Below, piece by piece: positions 4,555-12,829 of a DNA stretch of 17,540 nucleotides. The notes beneath the pieces were generated by a model that was not told where the DNA came from, did not search any database, and was given only the letters and a program-made list of their open reading frames with translations. The position numbers were made by a program, and so were the translations under genes. This DNA comes from CAZXFH01 sp964640055 (GTDB lineage: Bacteria > Fidelibacterota > UBA2242 > JAFGTP01). Position 1 is the stretch's first letter. Each line of letters starts with the position of its first letter. The DNA lies in contig CAZXFH010000056.1 of the NCBI GenBank assembly GCA_964640055.1, forward strand, positions 1-17,540. Reading direction: 5' to 3'.

Positions 4555-6987
4555 TCAAGCGGTTATTGTTTCCGGCTGAGGTTTGGTTTTTTTCTCTTCT
4601 TCGAAAGCCAGTTCCAGAACCTCGGACATCTCCTTGACAAAGTGGAAGGTCATTTCCTTTTTCACCCGGTTGGGGATTTCCACCATATCCTTGCGGTTCT
4701 TTTCCGGCAGGATAACAGTCGTTATGCCCGCACGCTTGGCCGCCAGGACTTTTTCTTTGATTCCGCCGACAGGCAGCACCGCCCCGCGCAGGGTTATTTC
4801 TCCGGTCATGGCGATCTTGCTCTTAATCGTTTTTTGGGCAAATAGGGAATAGACCGCACTCAGAATGGTAACACCAGCCGAAGGACCGTCTTTCTGGATG
4901 GCACCGGCAGGCACATGGATATGCACATCAGTATTGGCAAAGACAGATTCGTCCAGCCCCAGCTCGGTGGCATTGGCCCGGATATAGGACAGGGCCGCTT
5001 CGGCCGATTCCTTCATCACGTCGCCCAGCTGTCCGGTGAGTTGTAATTTACCTTTGCCTTTCATCCCCGTGGCTTCGATAAAGAGGATATCACCGCCGGT
5101 TGAAGTCCAGGCCAGGCCAATGACCACGCCGGGACGGGAAACCCGTTCCACGATATCCCGGATGTATTTCTGTGGTCCCAGAAACCGGAACACGGATTTT
5201 TTATCGACTTTGAACCTTTTGCGCCGTTTGTCTTCTTCGTGCTTACGGGCGATTTTACGGCATACGTTTCCGATTTCCCGTTCCAGATTCCGTACACCGG
5301 ATTCGCGGGTATAATTGCGGATAATTTCCCGGATGGCATTATCGGTAAACCGAACCTCGAAATTATTAAGTGCATTTTCTTCGATCTGTTTCGGGATCAG
5401 GAATTTGCGGGCAATCTTTAGCTTCTCATCTTCGGTGTAACCCCGAAAATCAATAATCTCCATACGGTCTTTCAAGGCCGGTAGGATCGGATCCTGCATG
5501 TTAGCCGTAGCAATAAACATGACCTTGGACAGGTCATAGTTTACTTCCAGATAGTGGTCGCTGAAAGTAGAATTCTGCTCGGGGTCCAGTACTTCCAGCA
5601 GGGCGGAAGATGGATCACCACGAAAATCAGCGCCCACTTTATCAATTTCATCCAACATAAAGATCGGATTGCTGGAGCCGCATTTTTTGATACTTTGTAT
5701 AATGCGTCCGGGCAGGGCACCGATATAGGTACGGCGGTGGCCCCGTATTTCGGCTTCATCGCGCACGCCGCCCAGAGAGATACGGATAAATTTCCGTCCC
5801 ATAGCACGGGCAATTGATCTGCCCATTGAGGTTTTACCCACGCCCGGTGGCCCGACAAAACAGAGGATTGGGCCTTTGGTGGCTTTTTCTTTATCTATCT
5901 CTTCCTTTAATTTACGTACCGCCAAGTATTCGATCACCCGGGTCTTGACTTTTTCCAGTCCGTAATGATCTTCATCCAGGATTTCCTGGGCTTCATTTAT
6001 GTTCAGCGTATCATTAGTGTAGGTGTTCCAGGGCAGATCGGTAAGCCACTCCAAATAGGTGCGTGCCACGGTATATTCCGGTGAAGCCGGCGGAATCCGT
6101 TCCAGGCGTTTGAGTTCTTTTTCCGCCACCTTACGGGCTTCGTCAGACATACTGCTTTTTTCAACTTTTTCTGCTAATTCCTTAACTTCCAGCTGTCCTT
6201 CGTCTTCACCCAGTTCTTTTTTAATGGTTTTCATCTGCTCGCGTAAGAAATATTCCCGCTGGGTTTTCGAGATTTCATCCTGCACTTCGGACTGGATCAT
6301 CTCACCCAGTTCGATGCGCTGAATTTCCCGATTGATCACCACGGTGGCTTTTTCCAGCCGGCTCTTAACGTCTAATTCCTCCAGGATTTCCTGTTTTTCT
6401 TTGACAGGTACATTCATCAGATGGATGGCCCGATCGATCAGACGACCGGGGTGCTGAATATTGGATAGAATGGATTTGTGTTCATCACTCAGGTAAGGCG
6501 CTTTTTTAACCAGCTTATTGAAGAGCTGCCGGATATTGGTGATCATGGCATCAATTTCAATCGTAGATTCAAAAGCTTCCTGGACCTTCTGAACGGCCCC
6601 CTTGAAATAGGGTTTTTCCTGAATAAAGGATTGAATGGTGGCCCGTTCCATACCCTGGACAATAGCACTCTTGCTGCCGTCGGGCATATTGAATACTTTT
6701 AATACCTGGGCCACGGTGCCCCAGCGGAACAGATCACCACTACCGGGATTCTCAATGGCTCCTTCTCTCTGGGCCACCACCAGGATCCGTTTCTTGGTTT
6801 CGGGCAGATCGTCTATTAACTTAAGGGAATGCTCACGGCCGATGTAGATCGGAATGACCTGCTGGGGAAATAAGACGGTATTCCGCAGGGCCAGAATCGG
6901 CAATATTTCCGGCACCGAGGTAATCCCTTCCACCGGTTGGTTTTTTTCGATCAATTTATTTTTATCATCTTTATTATTTTCTGTCAT
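4555..6987 (-). CDS. lon: ATP-dependent protease Lon (LonA)
   Basis: A full-length 810-residue cytoplasmic LonA protease, which degrades misfolded and selected regulatory proteins in an ATP-driven hexamer. Domain order: N-terminal substrate-binding domain (about 25-220), coiled-coil linker (220-300), AAA+ module with Walker A G-P-P-G-V-G-K-T (379-386) and Walker B I-F-M-L-D-E-I-D-K (442-450), and C-terminal protease with catalytic Ser703 (D-G-P-S-A-G) and Lys746 (G-G-I-K-E-K). The Ser-Lys spacing of 43 is the same as in E. coli Lon. AAGGA lies 7 bases before the ATG. It follows the toroid gene by 33 bases, so the two may be co-transcribed. No heat-shock promoter element is obvious in the short upstream gap. 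Confidence 0.98.
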   Translation of the reverse strand: MTENNKDDKNKLIEKNQPVEGITSVPEILPILALRNTVLFPQQVIPIYIGREHSLKLIDDLPETKKRILVVAQREGAIENPGSGDLFRWGTVAQVLKVFNMPDGSKSAIVQGMERATIQSFIQEKPYFKGAVQKVQEAFESTIEIDAMITNIRQLFNKLVKKAPYLSDEHKSILSNIQHPGRLIDRAIHLMNVPVKEKQEILEELDVKSRLEKATVVINREIQRIELGEMIQSEVQDEISKTQREYFLREQMKTIKKELGEDEGQLEVKELAEKVEKSSMSDEARKVAEKELKRLERIPPASPEYTVARTYLEWLTDLPWNTYTNDTLNINEAQEILDEDHYGLEKVKTRVIEYLAVRKLKEEIDKEKATKGPILCFVGPPGVGKTSMGRSIARAMGRKFIRISLGGVRDEAEIRGHRRTYIGALPGRIIQSIKKCGSSNPIFMLDEIDKVGADFRGDPSSALLEVLDPEQNSTFSDHYLEVNYDLSKVMFIATANMQDPILPALKDRMEIIDFRGYTEDEKLKIARKFLIPKQIEENALNNFEVRFTDNAIREIIRNYTRESGVRNLEREIGNVCRKIARKHEEDKRRKRFKVDKKSVFRFLGPQKYIRDIVERVSRPGVVIGLAWTSTGGDILFIEATGMKGKGKLQLTGQLGDVMKESAEAALSYIRANATELGLDESVFANTDVHIHVPAGAIQKDGPSAGVTILSAVYSLFAQKTIKSKIAMTGEITLRGAVLPVGGIKEKVLAAKRAGITTVILPEKNRKDMVEIPNRVKKEMTFHFVKEMSEVLELAFEEEKKTKPQPETITA

Positions 6988-7020
6988 TTTGATATCCTTA
7001 TTTATATATGTAATGATATA

Positions 7021-7974
7021 TTATTCTGTTGTATTCTCTATGGTTTTTAGTAATTTAATAGCACGATAAGTCACCCAATAATCACCGTCTTCGGAACGGT
7101 TAGCAAATGCCGGGAATAATCCCGAGGGTAATTGTTGCGCCAGCAACCAATCCAGGGCTTTTTTAAAATTGCGGTGCCCGTGGGACTCTTCAAGCGGTGC
7201 CAGCGCTTCAAGAAAGCGTAAGGTGCCACCACGAAACAGTCCGTTGTCGGAATAATTCAGATAGAGATGATCCCAGGCATCGGGTTGCGGAAACAGGGTG
7301 GTGGTATTGGTTTTCAGAAAGCTGTCCAGCACAAATTCTGCAGCCCGGTTACTGGCACTGGATTTTTTCAAGCGGGTATGATGGGTAAAGGCCTGCAAGA
7401 CGATGACGGAAGTCCAGATACAACTGCCGGCTGCTTTTACTGATTCTCCTTCAGGCAGCATCGACAAGGATAACCAGCCGCCGTCTTCACGCTGCCGTTT
7501 GATGATCCAGCGAAAGCCCTTTTCTACAAAAGGGTTGGCTGACAGGCCATATTGACTCAATAAATAGAGCGTAAAACCATGATGATGCAGATTCAAGGGG
7601 AATTTTCCGTCGGGTTTCTGCAGCTTCAACAAGCCGATAATCCCTTTTTTAATGGCGTCCAGCTCTGTATCACAGCCCAGGTCAAGCAGTTTTGTCATAT
7701 TTTTTAACTGCAGTAGAAAAAGCATGGCTTTCTGCTTTTCTTCTATTTTAAAATCCTTTTGTAACTGCCAGCGACCATTGTCCTGTTGGGCATTGATCAG
7801 CTGCTCACGCTCCTTGTTTTGTTGTAACCTGCTCGCTATTTGTTCGATTTTTTCCTGCTCTTGGGGGTAAATAGTCCGCATGGTATGGTATTGCACCGCC
7901 AGGGGCGCTTTGTCCAATAAGAGCGGTATGGGATTTCTGGCTAATTTGTCAATTAGCTGCATATTTTCAGGCAT
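7021..7974 (-). CDS. Alpha/alpha-toroid protein (squalene cyclase/prenyltransferase-like repeats), function unknown
   Basis: A 317-residue soluble protein with several copies of the Gln-x-x-Asp-Gly-x-Trp-type repeat of terpenoid cyclase/prenyltransferase toroids: Q-Q-D-N-G-R-W (63-69), L-Q-K-P-D-G-K-F-P (118-126), R-Q-R-E-D-G-G-W (160-167) and Q-Q-L-P-S-G-L-F-P (280-288), then Y-W-V-T-Y-R-A-I (299-306) near the end. No D-x-D-D catalytic motif of squalene-hopene cyclase is seen and the length is about half that of a cyclase, so it is probably not one. There is no signal peptide or membrane segment. It lies 33 bp upstream of lon in the same direction. Start codon choice is uncertain: a second in-frame ATG (residue 5) exists and the ribosome binding site is weak. 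Confidence 0.7.
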   Translation of the reverse strand: MPENMQLIDKLARNPIPLLLDKAPLAVQYHTMRTIYPQEQEKIEQIASRLQQNKEREQLINAQQDNGRWQLQKDFKIEEKQKAMLFLLQLKNMTKLLDLGCDTELDAIKKGIIGLLKLQKPDGKFPLNLHHHGFTLYLLSQYGLSANPFVEKGFRWIIKRQREDGGWLSLSMLPEGESVKAAGSCIWTSVIVLQAFTHHTRLKKSSASNRAAEFVLDSFLKTNTTTLFPQPDAWDHLYLNYSDNGLFRGGTLRFLEALAPLEESHGHRNFKKALDWLLAQQLPSGLFPAFANRSEDGDYWVTYRAIKLLKTIENTTE

Positions 7975-8183
7975 ATATAAGACTTTCTCTGTTACTTTGT
8001 TCTTGGTAACGATAACAAAATATAAATTGTTCCGGCTTTATTTTGGGAGCTATTTTCAGGGAAAAGATGGGTGATAATAAGAGTGTATGCCAGCCATATA
8101 GGATTAAGCATCTGGTGCAAGCGGTTCCGATATTACCTGTCATCTTGTCAAACATATCACTCAAATACCGTTAAAGAATAAGA

Positions 8184-8212
8184 TACTTGATTTTAACACT
8201 GAAAATCAAGTA
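8184..8212 (-). terminator. Hairpin terminator of the HAD-NhaC-HAD cluster
   Basis: TACTTGATTTT (8184-8194) and AAAATCAAGTA (8202-8212) form a perfect 11-bp stem with a 7-base loop, 13 bp past the stop codon of the last gene. On the minus strand the following bases are TCTTATTCTTTAA, a broken T-rich tract. A bidirectional role is not needed, as no plus-strand gene ends here. Confidence 0.55.
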
Positions 8213-8225
8213 CTAAAAAGGGCGT

Positions 8226-8909
8226 TCAGTATCCGGAAATCCCCAGTAAATCACTAATATCAGCAAAACTGGCGGCATAGTAGTCAGCCAAAGGCAAATC
8301 TTCCTTTTTAAAAGTGCTCAGGTATGCGACGGTTAGCGTTCCGGCAGCCTGGGCGGATTTAATCCCATTCCATGAATCCTCAATCACCAGCATCTTATCA
8401 GGAGCAATATTCAGTTTTTGACTCATGGCTAGGTAGGGCGCTGGATGCGGCTTGGGCTGGACAATATCTTCGGCTGTGATCGTGTATTCAAAATGATTTT
8501 CAATCGGCGTATTGGCAAAGATCCACTGCAATAATAGTCGGGAGGAGGAGGTGACCAGACCAGTCGTATACGCACCGTTCACCTGTTCGTAAAATTCCTG
8601 AAAACCCGGCATGTAGGTGAGACCCTTTTTAAAATTTTGTTTCAGGAGCTCACGATCTTTGGACATGATTTCGCTCAAGGGCGCCCGGATACCGTATTTT
8701 TCCCGGGCCAGATTGAGAAAGCCTTCCTCTGACAATCCCTTGAATTCCTTCCAGTCTTCCGCCGGGATGGTTACCCCGTAATCCCGGAATAACTGGTTGG
8801 CAGTATCTTCGTACAAGGGTTCGGAATCGATGATCACACCATCGAAATCAAAGATAATCGCGGTTACATTTTCACTCAAAAGCTTTGATTGAGTCGTCAA
8901 GATTGCCAT
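8226..8909 (-). CDS. HAD-superfamily phosphatase, beta-phosphoglucomutase-like
   Basis: A 227-residue haloacid-dehalogenase-fold hydrolase of the PGMB/phosphatase subfamily, expected to act on a small phosphorylated metabolite. Motif I is D-F-D-G-V-I-I-D-S-E-P with nucleophile Asp21 and acid Asp23, a helical cap follows (about 31-95), motif II is V-T-S-S-S (119-123), motif III is K-P-H-P (153-156) and motif IV is V-I-E-D-S-x-N-G (175-182). Mutase or phosphatase activity cannot be told apart. The ATG directly abuts an AAGGA that overlaps the stop codon of the NhaC gene, which is too close for initiation; a TTG three codons in (8900) has better spacing and may be the true start. Translational coupling to NhaC is likely. 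Confidence 0.88.
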   Translation of the reverse strand: MAILTTQSKLLSENVTAIIFDFDGVIIDSEPLYEDTANQLFRDYGVTIPAEDWKEFKGLSEEGFLNLAREKYGIRAPLSEIMSKDRELLKQNFKKGLTYMPGFQEFYEQVNGAYTTGLVTSSSRLLLQWIFANTPIENHFEYTITAEDIVQPKPHPAPYLAMSQKLNIAPDKMLVIEDSWNGIKSAQAAGTLTVAYLSTFKKEDLPLADYYAASFADISDLLGISGY

Positions 8910-8912
8910 TCC

Positions 8913-10325
8913 TTAAATAATAAAGCCCACGATTAAATAGATGACCAGTGCAATTCCGGCTGCGATCAGGGCATAGGGAAGTTGGGTACGCACATGGTCG
9001 ATATGGTCGGAAGCAGAAGCCATGGATGAAACCATGGTCGTATCGGAAATAGGCGAACAGTGATCGCCAAACACGCCGCCCCCCAATACACCTGAGACCA
9101 GCAGAGGCAGATTAACGCCCAGAGTCTCCCCGAAAGGCACGGCCAGCGGAATCATCAAGGCAAAGGTTCCAAAACTGGTACCGGTGGAAAAGGCCACAAA
9201 AGCGGAAATCCCGAAAATAAGCGCGGGAACAAGTTCTTTTATCAAAAAGCCAGATGTGGTTTGTGCAACATACATGCCAGTTCCCAATCTCTGACAGGTT
9301 TCACCCAATGAAAAAGCCAGCATCATCAGGATCGCCAGTGAAATCATGCCACCGGCGCCCTTGAGGATCATATCCATGATCTGCTTGGTTGACATAATGC
9401 GCTGGAAGCGGTACATAAGGGCTGCAACTCCGATGGAAAGGCTTACTGACCAGAATACGGCCGTGGATCCCGATCCCCGGGTGATATTTCCCTGACCCGT
9501 GATCAGTAAACCAAAAGGCATGGCCACGGTCATCACGACCACCGGGATGACCATATTGCGGGCCCGGTGTTTAATATCTTGTATCGGTTTCATCTCCACA
9601 ATAGATTCGTCCATTAAGGGAACCGCACCATCCCGTAAGAGTTTACCGCCCATAACCCGTTGCTCCGCCTTGCGCATGGGGCCGAAGTCGATTCGGGTCA
9701 TCACCAGAAAGAAAACCATGAGTACCGCAATTATCGCGTAAAAGTTATAGGGAATCGAACTGATCAGTACCTGGGTGGGATTGGCCACCTGTTGGGAGGC
9801 CAATAATCCGATCGTAAAAGCGCCCCAGGCATTCAGGGGAATCAGCATACAGGTGGCGGCCGAAGTAGAATCCGTAATATAGGCTAATTTTTCACGCGAG
9901 ATCTTGAGTTTGTCAAACAGGGGCCGGCAGATCGTACCCGCGATCAACACCTTGATGCTGGATTCAATAAAGATCACTACTCCGATTCCCCAGGCCAGTA
10001 GCTGTGCGCTTTGACGGCTCTTGATCCAGTTGCGTTTAAACAGGAAGTTCACAAAGCCGTTAACACCACCTGAACGTTGGGTTAAGGCGATCAGGCTGCC
10101 CACCAGGGCGCTGAAGATGATCACCCGGGTATTGTCAGGACTCTGGAAGACATGCACCAGTGAATCCAGGGTGGCGGCCAGGGCCGGGAGGGGATTCCAG
10201 GCGGAAATAATAGTCCAACCAATCCAGATGCCCGCCGCCAGGGAGATAAATACCTGACGGGTGATGATCGCCAGAATAATAGCGAAAAGGGGGGGTAAAA
10301 TGGAGACCCAGCCGTATGTATCCAT
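8913..10325 (-). CDS. NhaC-family Na+/H+ antiporter
   Basis: A 470-residue inner-membrane protein with about ten or more hydrophobic segments, of the NhaC antiporter family (Na_H_antiporter). Diagnostic stretches are S-T-G-T-S-F-G-T-F-A (about 379-388) and G-D-H-C-S-P-I-S-D-T-T (420-430), followed by a conserved D-H-I-D-H-V-R-T-Q-L-P-Y. A hydrophilic loop in the middle (about 215-255) separates the two halves. Substrate cannot be fixed: members exchange Na+/H+, and some exchange organic acids or lactate/malate. AAAGG precedes the ATG. It sits between two HAD phosphatase genes with gaps of 6 and 3 bases, so it is surely co-transcribed with them. Confidence 0.9.
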   Translation of the reverse strand: MDTYGWVSILPPLFAIILAIITRQVFISLAAGIWIGWTIISAWNPLPALAATLDSLVHVFQSPDNTRVIIFSALVGSLIALTQRSGGVNGFVNFLFKRNWIKSRQSAQLLAWGIGVVIFIESSIKVLIAGTICRPLFDKLKISREKLAYITDSTSAATCMLIPLNAWGAFTIGLLASQQVANPTQVLISSIPYNFYAIIAVLMVFFLVMTRIDFGPMRKAEQRVMGGKLLRDGAVPLMDESIVEMKPIQDIKHRARNMVIPVVVMTVAMPFGLLITGQGNITRGSGSTAVFWSVSLSIGVAALMYRFQRIMSTKQIMDMILKGAGGMISLAILMMLAFSLGETCQRLGTGMYVAQTTSGFLIKELVPALIFGISAFVAFSTGTSFGTFALMIPLAVPFGETLGVNLPLLVSGVLGGGVFGDHCSPISDTTMVSSMASASDHIDHVRTQLPYALIAAGIALVIYLIVGFII

Positions 10326-10331
10326 GATTAT

Positions 10332-10967
10332 TTACCTTTCTCTTTTAGCCTGTTTGTAAGCAAGCTTAAAGCCATTTTGAGTTAAAAAACCGGTGAGTTG
10401 CGCATAGCTTTTGTAGTGTAAACATGTGATTCCCATGGCTTCAGCGGCTTGAATATTTTCCGCTAGATCATCAATAAAGAGCGCTTGGCGGGCTGTGGTC
10501 CGGGCTTGATCCAAGGCAGCTTGATAAATTTTGGGTTGTGGTTTGCGAGCGCCGACTTCGTAGGAAAGTACCCGGTCATCCAGTTTTGAGAGCATACTGC
10601 CATAATGTTTTAGTATCGCTTGATAATGGAGTGCATTGGTATTGGAAAGTAATACCAGCTGGGCCTGGCTTTTTAAAGAATCAAGCAGATCACAAACCGG
10701 ATGATTGGGCCAGAAGGAAAGGGCCCAGACGGAAAGCAAATCAGCCTGTGTAATAGGCTTTCGAGGCTGGTAACGGGTGTTGATTTCAGCGATATATTCT
10801 GATATGGTATATTGTCCCACTTCAAATTCATGTTCCAGAGCCATGTCGATATTACGCTCCAATTGCTCTGGTGCTGCGGGGATAAAGCGGGCCAGGGCCT
10901 GGATCGCTTTGTAGCGATCGTGATTGATTAGTACATTACCTAAGTCAAAAAAGATGGTGGTCTTCAT
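10332..10967 (-). CDS. HAD-family phosphatase, YihX-like
   Basis: A 211-residue HAD hydrolase. Motif I is F-F-D-L-G-N-V-L-I with nucleophile Asp8 and Gly at the usual second-Asp position, as in E. coli YihX (a glucose-1-phosphate phosphatase) and related epoxide-hydrolase-N-like proteins. Motif II is L-L-S-N-T-N (106-111), motif III is the Lys of G-A-R-K-P-Q-P (139-145) and motif IV is F-I-D-D (164-167). A helical cap lies at about 18-85. AGGAT precedes the ATG. It is the first gene of the HAD-NhaC-HAD cluster. Substrate unknown; the YihX comparison is by motif only. Confidence 0.88.
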   Translation of the reverse strand: MKTTIFFDLGNVLINHDRYKAIQALARFIPAAPEQLERNIDMALEHEFEVGQYTISEYIAEINTRYQPRKPITQADLLSVWALSFWPNHPVCDLLDSLKSQAQLVLLSNTNALHYQAILKHYGSMLSKLDDRVLSYEVGARKPQPKIYQAALDQARTTARQALFIDDLAENIQAAEAMGITCLHYKSYAQLTGFLTQNGFKLAYKQAKRER

Positions 10968-11108
10968 AATCCTGTGGTCATTGATTTTCCATTACTCCTG
11001 TGGATTAGATACAGAAAACGGAAGTTATATTTTTTTTAATAGGTGAGATAATATACTTCTCTTCCTACCTTTCATGGGTCATTGTCGGGCCATGCACAGG
11101 GAAGGGGA

Positions 11109-12101
11109 TTATTTGGAACCTTCTATGGTGATTTCGCTTTCTACCTTGCCGGTTTTGCGGCCAACATAGTTCTTCAATTCCGGATTGGCATAGTGAGAAA
11201 GTTTGGCCAATATTTTTTCATCGAGTAATTTAAGATGGCCCAGGATTTTCATGGCCATGGAAGACGAGGCGGCTTTATTACCACTGAGCACCTTGACCAC
11301 CAAGCCTATATGCTGACCGGCACCGGTGCGCAAGCCAATGGCGCGCACTCCTTGTGATCCAATTTTGGAGAGGCCTTTGCCGCTCAATGCGGCGGTGAAA
11401 TCCGTGTCAAATCGATTGCGACCGGCGATCATTTTTGGTCGCAGCGTCATGGCGTGAAAAATTTTATTCAGGGCATCATCTGTCTCCTGGGCCAGTTTGC
11501 GGTACATTATGGCCAAATTCTGCATCGGTAAAAAGAAGGTCGGTGCATTACAGTCATCAGCAGCGGTAAGGACTTTATCTTTTTCAGCATATTCTTTGAT
11601 TTTTTCCAGGATCAATTTTTGTACGGGATGATTAAGGGCCAGGTAATCGTCAATGGTAGTGTCCATGGCCTTGGCCACGGCTAACATACCGGCATGTTTT
11701 CCCGAACAATTATTGTGCAGCACCGTGGGGCGTCCGCCTTTCAGAATTAATTGCTCGTAGGCGGATTTGTCTAAGGGGGTATGGACCCCGCATTTCAGAC
11801 TTTCCACGCCCAGCCCGATTTTTTTCAGGATACCCGAAACCCGTTCGGTATGAATGGTTTCGCCGCTATGGGAAGCACAAATCACGGCCAGGTCTTCTTC
11901 CGAGAGTTTGTATATTTTATCGGCTTCTTTTTCGATGATGGGTACGGCCTGAAAGGGTTTGGCGGCCGAGCGTATATATATGGGATAGTGGGGATCACCG
12001 GCTGTAAAGATCACCTCGTTTTTTTCATTCACTACAACACCGTATCCCAGGTCAAAACTTTCCACCACTTTACCCCGGTAGAATTTGGTCACTAAAATCA
12101 T
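11109..12101 (-). CDS. Asparaginase_II-family (Rhizobium etli ReAV-like) L-asparaginase
   Basis: A 330-residue cytoplasmic enzyme of Pfam Asparaginase_II, predicted to hydrolyse L-Asn to L-Asp and ammonia. This family is unrelated to E. coli AnsA/AnsB. The two Ser-x-x-Lys-type catalytic groups of R. etli ReAV appear to be kept: Ser45-A-A-Lys48, and Cys132-S-G-Lys135 in L-H-N-N-C-S-G-K-H, plus Cys184 in D-D-C-N-A-P-T (the ReAV zinc-site cysteine pair would be 132/184). No signal peptide. AAAGGAG sits before the ATG and overlaps the stop region of the upstream PdxJ-like gene (14-base gap), so the two are co-transcribed. Substrate preference is inferred from the family. Confidence 0.88.
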   Translation of the reverse strand: MILVTKFYRGKVVESFDLGYGVVVNEKNEVIFTAGDPHYPIYIRSAAKPFQAVPIIEKEADKIYKLSEEDLAVICASHSGETIHTERVSGILKKIGLGVESLKCGVHTPLDKSAYEQLILKGGRPTVLHNNCSGKHAGMLAVAKAMDTTIDDYLALNHPVQKLILEKIKEYAEKDKVLTAADDCNAPTFFLPMQNLAIMYRKLAQETDDALNKIFHAMTLRPKMIAGRNRFDTDFTAALSGKGLSKIGSQGVRAIGLRTGAGQHIGLVVKVLSGNKAASSSMAMKILGHLKLLDEKILAKLSHYANPELKNYVGRKTGKVESEITIEGSK

Positions 12102-12115
12102 ATAAAATTTCTCCT

Positions 12116-12814
12116 TTAAATGTATTCGACGAGATCGATTAGTTCTTGTAAAGCCGGCTCAAATCCTCTGATTAAGGCCTGGGCCAACAGGCTTTCATCC
12201 ACGGAATAGAATTCCGGTGTGACAACATCACTGATGGCCTGGATTAAGCGACGATCCAGACGGCCGGCCAGTGAGATGCGCAAGTTGTTTTTTACCCCAA
12301 TCCGGAAAACATGGGTGAGTATCTCCAGCAACCTTAAAAATTCTTTATGTGTGGCTTGCTCCGCCAGTTGATCAGTGGCCAGCTCTACCTCATCACAGCC
12401 AAACTGATAGGCTTCTTTTAATTGCTTGACATCCATAGGCAACCGTAATGCCAATCCCAATTTTTCGTCGCTACTCACACTATCCACAACTTCTTTAACC
12501 ACCTTGGAGGGTAGTTTCAGGGTTTTGGCGGGCGATTCGGGATCCAGAAGCGTGATCATATCCGGTTTGAGTAAGACAGCTCTTTGGACCGCCTGATTGT
12601 CGACTGGCACACGAATGTTAATGCGCGCCTTGGTCAGGGCTTTCAAGGTGGAAATTTCATTGAAGGCGGGATTTTCCGGATGATAGGTAAAACTGATACC
12701 AGCCGCCCCTACGGATTCAATATAGCTGAGCAGGTTCACCGGATTGGTCAAAGGGAATTCAACCAGGGATTTTAATTCAATGAAAGGGTCTAAATTTACT
12801 TCTAAGTAGGACAT
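12116..12814 (-). CDS. Divergent PdxJ-like TIM barrel lacking catalytic residues
   Basis: A 232-residue protein that follows the pyridoxine 5'-phosphate synthase (PdxJ) pattern from end to end: L-E-V-N-L-D-P (4-10), N-P-V-N-L-L...G-A-A-G-I-S (24-41), K-P-D-M-I-T-L-L (83-90), D-E-V-E-L-A-T (141-147) and a C-terminal barrel helix. The PdxJ signature positions are altered: H-L-R-E-D becomes T-Y-H-P-E, N-L-E-M-A becomes N-I-R-V-P, V-P-E-K-R becomes L-D-P-E-S, and A-G-H-G-L becomes L-A-G-R-L. The usual His and Glu catalytic residues and the phosphate-binding H-T-G are thus missing. It is unlikely to make pyridoxine phosphate; a binding or new enzymatic role is possible. It lies 15 bp after the deacetylase and 14 bp before the asparaginase. 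The alignment was done by eye. Confidence 0.65.
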   Translation of the reverse strand: MSYLEVNLDPFIELKSLVEFPLTNPVNLLSYIESVGAAGISFTYHPENPAFNEISTLKALTKARINIRVPVDNQAVQRAVLLKPDMITLLDPESPAKTLKLPSKVVKEVVDSVSSDEKLGLALRLPMDVKQLKEAYQFGCDEVELATDQLAEQATHKEFLRLLEILTHVFRIGVKNNLRISLAGRLDRRLIQAISDVVTPEFYSVDESLLAQALIRGFEPALQELIDLVEYI

Positions 12815-12829
12815 GACAATACTTTCTGT

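Noticed and set aside
7967..8164. 65-codon minus-strand open frame in the toroid-HAD gap
   Set aside because: Overlaps the start of the toroid gene and shows no recognisable sequence; the gap looks like an ordinary promoter region.
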